64,000 nt of DNA, from assembly GCF_002250655.1 (NCBI RefSeq), contig NZ_NOZR01000033.1, forward strand, positions 1 through 64,000, read 5' to 3'. This DNA is from Mycolicibacterium sphagni (GTDB lineage Bacteria; Actinomycetota; Actinomycetes; Mycobacteriales; Mycobacteriaceae). The notes below the pieces were generated by a model. The model worked only from the letters and a program-made list of their open reading frames with translations, was not told where the DNA came from and searched no databases. The translations under genes were made by a program, and so were the position numbers. Below, piece after piece: positions 60,301-64,000 of the stretch (position 1 is its first letter; every line of letters starts with the position of its first letter).

Positions 60301-63300
60301 TTTGTGGACGCCTGTGGCGTCGAGACATTCGTGGGCGCCTCAGGAACGGAGACGACATCAGGCCAGTGGGCGGCCAGCGTCAGCGTGCGGGTGTTCTCCG
60401 ACGAAGACGGCGCGCCTTGTTCATGCAATTGATGCATCCGAGCGTCGAATGCGTCGATATCGACCGGCAACCCGTGCACCCACAGCTTGGAGACACTTTC
60501 AGCCAGGGCGCGTAGCCCTCGCCGTTCTTGGGAGTCCAGCGCGACCGCCAAATGCGGACGGTCACCGAGGATTTTCCCAACCGCCCCGGTCAGGATCGCG
60601 CGAGGTCCGTGCTCGACGAACACGCGGACGCCGTCCTCCCACGCCTGCAACACCGTCGCCGGAAAGTCAATCGGCTCGAGCGCTTGCCGGGTGATCGCCT
60701 CGGCGGCCGCTTCCCGTGTCGGCACATAGGCACGGTTCACGGCATTGGTGTAGAAGCGGATATCAGACGCCTCGTGGGTAGCGCGTGTGTGGATATTGCG
60801 CCAAGTATCGGCGAACGGTGTCATCGCGTCGCAGTGGATGACCATGTCCAGACCCAGCGGTATCGCCGTTGCGCCGGGAACCGCGTCGATCACCCGGCGG
60901 CACGCCGCGGGATCTCCGCCGATGACGCAGTCGTCCGGCGCTTGAACGATTGTCATGTAGGCGCGGGGCTCGACGTCCAGCGCCGCTTCGACAGCCGAGC
61001 GGGGCGCGGTGATACGCCAGCATTCCCACGGTGCGGGCTGATCTCCGAGACCCCAGTCGGCTGCCGCCACCCGGCAGGCGCCGGTCAGCTCGTCGCCGTA
61101 CATGCCGGAGGCTTCGATCTCGCGGAGCATCGGCTCCAGGTCACGCCAGACCCCAAAGGCCAGTAGCGAGTTCGTCTCGCCGGACGAAAGACCGATGGCT
61201 GCAGTCGGTTTCAGGCCCAGCACAGTTCGGGAGAACTCGGCCTGCGACTGGCAGACCAGAGCGCAACCGGTGAGCTGGGTGCGCGGATCGAGCGTGGTGA
61301 TCCCGGCCCCGTAGAGCGCACGCGCCAGATCGCCGACGCCAGAAAGCCGTTCGGTGAGCGCGTCGCCGATCTCGGGCCACGCCAGCAACAACTCACGCCC
61401 GGCTCCCGGGTACGCCGCGGCCGCGCCGGTGAAGGTGAACGCCACCTCGCCCGCAATCGGGGATTCGGCGAATGCAATACCGGGGATTACCGGTGCTTCG
61501 CCGCGCTCCAACCGCTGCACTGCCTGCTGCCGGAGCGTGTCCAGCGTGGACTGACTATCGCCGACCAAAGAACAACGCACCGAACCACTGCCGCCCGGGT
61601 CGCCGCGGTGCATCCGGCTCACCAGATCAGCCCGGCTTACACCGGCGTACCGCTCCCAAACGGGGACGACCCCGACCGCCATCGGCTTGGGTGCAACACC
61701 GGCCGCGGACAGGGTCACGCCGGCGGCACGATCGCCCAGCGATTCCAGCCACACCGATGTACTGGTTCCGCCTGGCGCCGGTTGGGCGCCAACGTGATCC
61801 ACCCGCACCCGCGCCCGCACGGCCTCGGCGCGCGCGGCAATTTCAACAGCGGCGCTGGCCGCGTGAGTGCGGCCGATCCGCCCGACGGAGAAGTTCGGAT
61901 CCGCAGCACCGGGTGTACCGTCGAGATCGATGACGGCGATGATCTCGTCGCCCGCGGCTTCGGCGTCGGCGCGCCGCTTGAGCACGAATGCCACCGCGGC
62001 GTCACCCTGTGGCACGTGAGTGTCATCGGCCAGTGCATCTGCTGCCCTCGAATGTGCTGGTTCGCAACACATATCGACCGCACCCGCGACGACGGTGTCG
62101 AGTTCCCGGTGCCGCAGGGCCCGCACACCGATCTGCAGCGCGGTGATCCCGGACAGTTCCTCGGTCGAGACCGTGAAACCGAACCCGCGGAAGTCGCGCT
62201 GCGCGTGGATGCGGTTGGCGGGGATGTTCGGCATCGTTCCGATCACACCGTCGGCGGTCAACCGCGGCGCGGCCGCCTTGTTGACCTCCAGCCACCGGTC
62301 GTTGTCGGTGTTCAGGACGCGCAGACGCTGGCGGGCAATGGTCGCGTCGCAGCCCATGCCCACGAACACCCCGGTGCGCTCTGGGTCGGTGCTGACGTTG
62401 CGCAAGGCCTGCCCCGCGGCGGCCAACATCACTGTCTGCTGGCTGAGGCTGCCGGCCAGCTCGTTGGGCGGAAAGCCGAGACCGGCAAGGTCGAGTTGGA
62501 CGGCGTCGAGCGCCGTGGGCTGCGCTTCGGGACCGAGCACCCGGCGCCGGAAGGCCTCGGCATCGCGTGCGTCTCCGGTGACCACACCCAGTCCGCAGAT
62601 GACGATGTCATCGGCGGGCGGCTCGTGGCGAGGCGCGGAAGGGCTTGGCCCCCGGTAGTTCTCGACGATCAGGTGCGCGTTGTTGCCGCCGAACCCGAAG
62701 TTACTGACCGCCGCGCGTTTGACCGGACTTTCCCACGGGGTGGGGGCAGTCACCAGAGTGAACGGGGTGTCACCGAGCTTGTCGGTCGGCTTCTCGCATA
62801 ACGTCGGCGGGAAGGTGGACGCCTGCATGGCCGAGAGCACGTTCACCAGGCTCGCCGCGCCCGACACGGTGATGGTGTGGCCCAGATTGCCTTTCAACGC
62901 GCCCAGTTTCAGCGGCACGTCACCGTAGGCGGCCGCGATGCTCTGCAGTTCGGTCGCATCGCCCAGCGGTGTGCCGGTGGCGTGGCAGTCGACATAGTCG
63001 ATGTCGGCCGGCGACAGCCCCGCTTGTTCGAGCGCCGAGGTCATGGCACGAGTCTGGCCGCCGACCGCGGGAGCGAGGAAGCCGCTCTGGCGCCCGTCGT
63101 TCGACAGTCCGACACCCAGGATCACTCCGAGGATGTGGTCGCCGTCGCGTTCGGCGTCGTCAAGGCGTTTCAGCGCGACCAGCGCGGCACCCGCCGAGGG
63201 AACAAGGCCATCGGCTTCCGCGTGGAAGGGGCGGGACCGCCCCGACGGGCTGAGCGCTTGCAGCGACGTGAAACCCAGGTGCAGGAACAGGTCGTCCGAG

Positions 63301-63905
63301 CCGTTGACACCGCCGGCGAGCATGATGTCGGCGTCACCGTCGTGCAGGGCGTCGCACGCCAGTTTGATGGCGTATAGCGATGACGCGCATGCGGCGTCCA
63401 ATGCATAGACCGGCCCGGTCATCTCCATCGCGCCGGCCACCAAATGCACCGGCAGCCCCGAGGAAAAGCGGTTGCGCGGGTCGACGTCGCCGTTCCCGGT
63501 CCAGACGCTCTCCACGAACGCGGTGTTGAGCGTGCTGGGGTAGGACAGGTTGCCGACGATGATCCCGGTCCGCGGCGCCGCGAGTGGCCCACCCAGTGCC
63601 TGCTGTGCACACTGGGCCAGCCAGGGCACGATCGGGTCGAGTCGGTCGAAATCCGGTATCCGCGCGGCGAACTGGGTCAGGTCGAACGACGCGTCTATGT
63701 AGCCGCCGGTCGCCGACGACACCCGCAGCCCCGGTTTGTCGCTGGCCTGAAGCTTGGCCGGGTCCACCCCGCGCCAGGCATCGCGCGGGGTGGGCGTCAG
63801 CAGGCAGCGTCCGGCCAGGGATGCGTCGAACAGCGCCTCCGGCGTGGCTGCACCAGGCAGCAGACAACTACGTCCGACGATCGCGACGGGGTCGAACCCG
63901 CTCAC
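57384..63905 (-). CDS. PfaC/Pfa3-like iterative lipid synthase: KS-CLF-AT-DH-DH
   Basis: 2,173 aa. KS ~1-420 with Cys173 (DAACASS), His308 (DCHATGTP) and His343 (KGNLGH). A second KS-like domain ~430-740 where the Cys position reads Glu (~582, VSTEELSG), a chain-length-factor type. AT-like ~820-1130 with GLSSGE, the usual GHSxGE His replaced by Leu. A Pro/Ala linker ~1165-1395 with a run of Pro. Then four hotdog segments (~1400-1580, 1620-1790, 1830-1985, 2010-2165) making two FabA-like dehydratases; catalytic His motifs near 1472, 1682 (GHFKNDPCMPG) and 2065. No carrier or ketoreductase is present, so it needs the partner upstream. This layout is that of PUFA synthases and related secondary lipid synthases (PfaC, myxobacterial Pfa3). 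GTG at 63905 overlaps the previous stop. Probable role: the acyl chain of the lipopeptide. Confidence 0.88.
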   Translation of the reverse strand: MSGFDPVAIVGRSCLLPGAATPEALFDASLAGRCLLTPTPRDAWRGVDPAKLQASDKPGLRVSSATGGYIDASFDLTQFAARIPDFDRLDPIVPWLAQCAQQALGGPLAAPRTGIIVGNLSYPSTLNTAFVESVWTGNGDVDPRNRFSSGLPVHLVAGAMEMTGPVYALDAACASSLYAIKLACDALHDGDADIMLAGGVNGSDDLFLHLGFTSLQALSPSGRSRPFHAEADGLVPSAGAALVALKRLDDAERDGDHILGVILGVGLSNDGRQSGFLAPAVGGQTRAMTSALEQAGLSPADIDYVDCHATGTPLGDATELQSIAAAYGDVPLKLGALKGNLGHTITVSGAASLVNVLSAMQASTFPPTLCEKPTDKLGDTPFTLVTAPTPWESPVKRAAVSNFGFGGNNAHLIVENYRGPSPSAPRHEPPADDIVICGLGVVTGDARDAEAFRRRVLGPEAQPTALDAVQLDLAGLGFPPNELAGSLSQQTVMLAAAGQALRNVSTDPERTGVFVGMGCDATIARQRLRVLNTDNDRWLEVNKAAAPRLTADGVIGTMPNIPANRIHAQRDFRGFGFTVSTEELSGITALQIGVRALRHRELDTVVAGAVDMCCEPAHSRAADALADDTHVPQGDAAVAFVLKRRADAEAAGDEIIAVIDLDGTPGAADPNFSVGRIGRTHAASAAVEIAARAEAVRARVRVDHVGAQPAPGGTSTSVWLESLGDRAAGVTLSAAGVAPKPMAVGVVPVWERYAGVSRADLVSRMHRGDPGGSGSVRCSLVGDSQSTLDTLRQQAVQRLERGEAPVIPGIAFAESPIAGEVAFTFTGAAAAYPGAGRELLLAWPEIGDALTERLSGVGDLARALYGAGITTLDPRTQLTGCALVCQSQAEFSRTVLGLKPTAAIGLSSGETNSLLAFGVWRDLEPMLREIEASGMYGDELTGACRVAAADWGLGDQPAPWECWRITAPRSAVEAALDVEPRAYMTIVQAPDDCVIGGDPAACRRVIDAVPGATAIPLGLDMVIHCDAMTPFADTWRNIHTRATHEASDIRFYTNAVNRAYVPTREAAAEAITRQALEPIDFPATVLQAWEDGVRVFVEHGPRAILTGAVGKILGDRPHLAVALDSQERRGLRALAESVSKLWVHGLPVDIDAFDARMHQLHEQGAPSSSENTRTLTLAAHWPDVVSVPEAPTNVSTPQASTNVSSKSESAPPMPEVDHGSVQVMPPAPVHPAPLVVAQEVVVQTVPEVRTVVARPVAPAPAGATAAAAVNDQTAAALNLVASVSAAHSTFLERQAQAHTSFLKSRGDLLGLVSGRRGSAPTVTSSAATVFAPAPAPVTSAPAPAPPATPTPPPPPPPPPPSVPASPPPPAAAAKPQPAAAPSTPAPAPGRRPAKNEEPLWTRAQLEVLAGGKVSEVMGPKFAEYDQYERLVRMPEPPLLLADRVMSIEGEPGTMGTGLIVTETDVDPDAWYIHNGRMSPGVVIESGQADLLLASWLGADFSNRSERVYRLLGCDLTFMGELPKGGDTLHYEIHIDGHAKTGDTRLFFFHYDCYIGDRLMISVRNGQAGFFSDAELAESDGVLWDAADDAPRDGARRDEPPVVTQKRSFTRDELDAFVEGHAFSCFGAGFERAAAHTRTPSLPKGKLRLIDEIAEFDPTGGPWGRGYLRATAAVPKDMWFYDGHFKNDPCMPGTLMADAATQALSFAMAAYGFSIERDGWRFEPVPDDMARFVCRGQVTPDADHMLDYEVFIEEIIDGPTPTVFAALLCRSDGFKVFHARRFGMRLVPDWPMPPGAPGPVRILENTKDVRGDQGALLACGRGMPSDAFGALYAPFDGTRRAPRLPDEPYHFMSRVLSVSSPPGVPTKGGTVIAEYDVPEGEWYFADAHVDAVPMPVLIEILLQPCGWLSSYNGFAANRPDDVVFRNLDGGEVVQHRPARVGTLRVTSTLERFADGAGSTIVFFDVTCTQDDQVVMTMKTAFGFFSPDALKNQVGLRTKPGALEALSAPAPVALSYRAEELDGAPWLDQGRLQVLDRVNFWPDGGEAGLGRLVAEYDVTPEAWFFKAHFFQDPVQPGSLGLEAMQQAARALARLAGHVPTGAGYEFEPVALDQVFSWKFRGQVTPTNKRTRSEIEVLSVERDDRGVLVVFDGQFWVDELCIYETRGMGVRVTTAS
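59828..59858 (+). repeat. Short tandem repeat (CGGTGG)n / GGC-rich tract coding poly-Pro
   Basis: Iterated GGTGGC units on the plus strand encode a run of about ten prolines on the minus strand in the AT-DH linker of the synthase. It is coding and in frame; length variation would only change the linker. Confidence 0.7.
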
Positions 63906-64000
63906 GCCGACGTGTCCGCGGCGGCGCCCGCAGCGTAGAACTCCACACCCTCGAAGGTCGCGACGAGCGCACCGTCGGAGGTTTCGTACGCGATGTCGAA
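63902..64000 (-). CDS. C-terminal end of an upstream synthase (partial)
   Basis: Only the last 32 codons are in the window, ending in TGA at 63904-63902, with GTGA overlapping the next gene. The visible end includes DIAYETSDGAL and FEGVEFYAAGA, compatible with the end of a hotdog/dehydratase-like domain. By gene order it should be the PfaA/Pfa2 partner (KS-AT-ACP-KR-DH type) of the following synthase; that is inference. Confidence 0.6.
   Translation of the reverse strand, partial: FDIAYETSDGALVATFEGVEFYAAGAAADTSA

Noticed and set aside
1..64000. Assignment to M. xenopi or another named species
   Set aside because: Deoxytalose, rhamnose and possible methyl-ester features fit that type of lipopeptide, but the first-module Thr prediction does not clearly match the Ser-containing core I recall, and nothing in the window fixes the species.
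1..64000. Insertion sequences, integrase or tRNA attachment sites marking a genomic island
   Set aside because: No transposase or integrase motif, terminal inverted repeat or tRNA-like sequence was seen, despite the accessory character of the locus.

Overview
The window is high-GC DNA (roughly 64% G+C by eye) with GTG/TTG starts, several leaderless genes, an MmpS/MmpL exporter and a dense set of NRPS, glycosyl-, acyl- and methyltransferase genes. This is the signature of a Mycobacterium, and specifically of a glycopeptidolipid (GPL)-type cell-envelope lipopeptide locus. No rRNA, tRNA, phage, IS or CRISPR element was seen, and no transcription factor is encoded. The species cannot be fixed from this sequence.

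Layout, left to right. (1) 1-8350, minus: mbtH, then a one-module NRPS (C-A-T-E, Thr-like A-domain signature), then a second NRPS that runs off the left edge. The second NRPS starts inside the end of the first and carries a near-identical repeated block 1,039 codons apart. Two tandem CRP-like palindromes lie upstream of mbtH. (2) 8640-10701, minus: GT1 glycosyltransferase and a methyltransferase. (3) 10780-19506, plus: DUF2505 protein, two large OafA-type acyltransferases with SGNH domains, a probable dTDP-rhamnose 4-epimerase, and a DrrABC-type ABC exporter. (4) 19509-27125, minus: three GT1 enzymes, a short acyltransferase, a nucleotide-sugar dehydrogenase and a UXS/ArnA-like decarboxylase. 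(5) 27301-32330, plus: GMC oxidoreductase, membrane-anchored methyltransferase, third OafA-SGNH protein. (6) 32327-37739, minus: acyltransferase, GT1, two Gfo/Idh oxidoreductases, LCMT/TcmP-like methyltransferase. (7) 37902-41577, plus: GT4, second GMC oxidoreductase, alpha/beta hydrolase. (8) 41574-45743, minus: third Gfo/Idh protein, TylF-like methyltransferase, GT1, sulfotransferase. (9) 45863-54045, plus: HxxxDG acyltransferase, a candidate 41-aa ORF, mmpS and two mmpL genes. (10) 54056-64000, minus: the end of one lipid/polyketide synthase, a PfaC/Pfa3-like KS-CLF-AT-DH-DH synthase, rmlA, rmlB and a fused rmlCD.

How the parts fit (inference). The PUFA-synthase-like enzymes would make the acyl chain. 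The NRPS pair would attach it to a short peptide that includes D-(allo)Thr. The rmlA/B/CD enzymes, the rhamnose 4-epimerase and the dehydrogenase/decarboxylase pair would supply deoxysugars and a uronic acid or pentose. Seven glycosyltransferases would build the glycan, and acyl-, methyl- and sulfotransferases plus GMC and Gfo/Idh redox enzymes would decorate it. MmpS/MmpL and DrrABC would export the product. The most unusual features against textbook GPL loci are the PUFA-synthase-type lipid enzyme in one operon with rhamnose genes, the RmlC-RmlD fusion, the uronate/pentose pair, the sulfotransferase, and the repeated use of duplicated tailoring genes (GT1 x6, OafA-SGNH x3, Gfo/Idh x3, GMC x2, MmpL x2).
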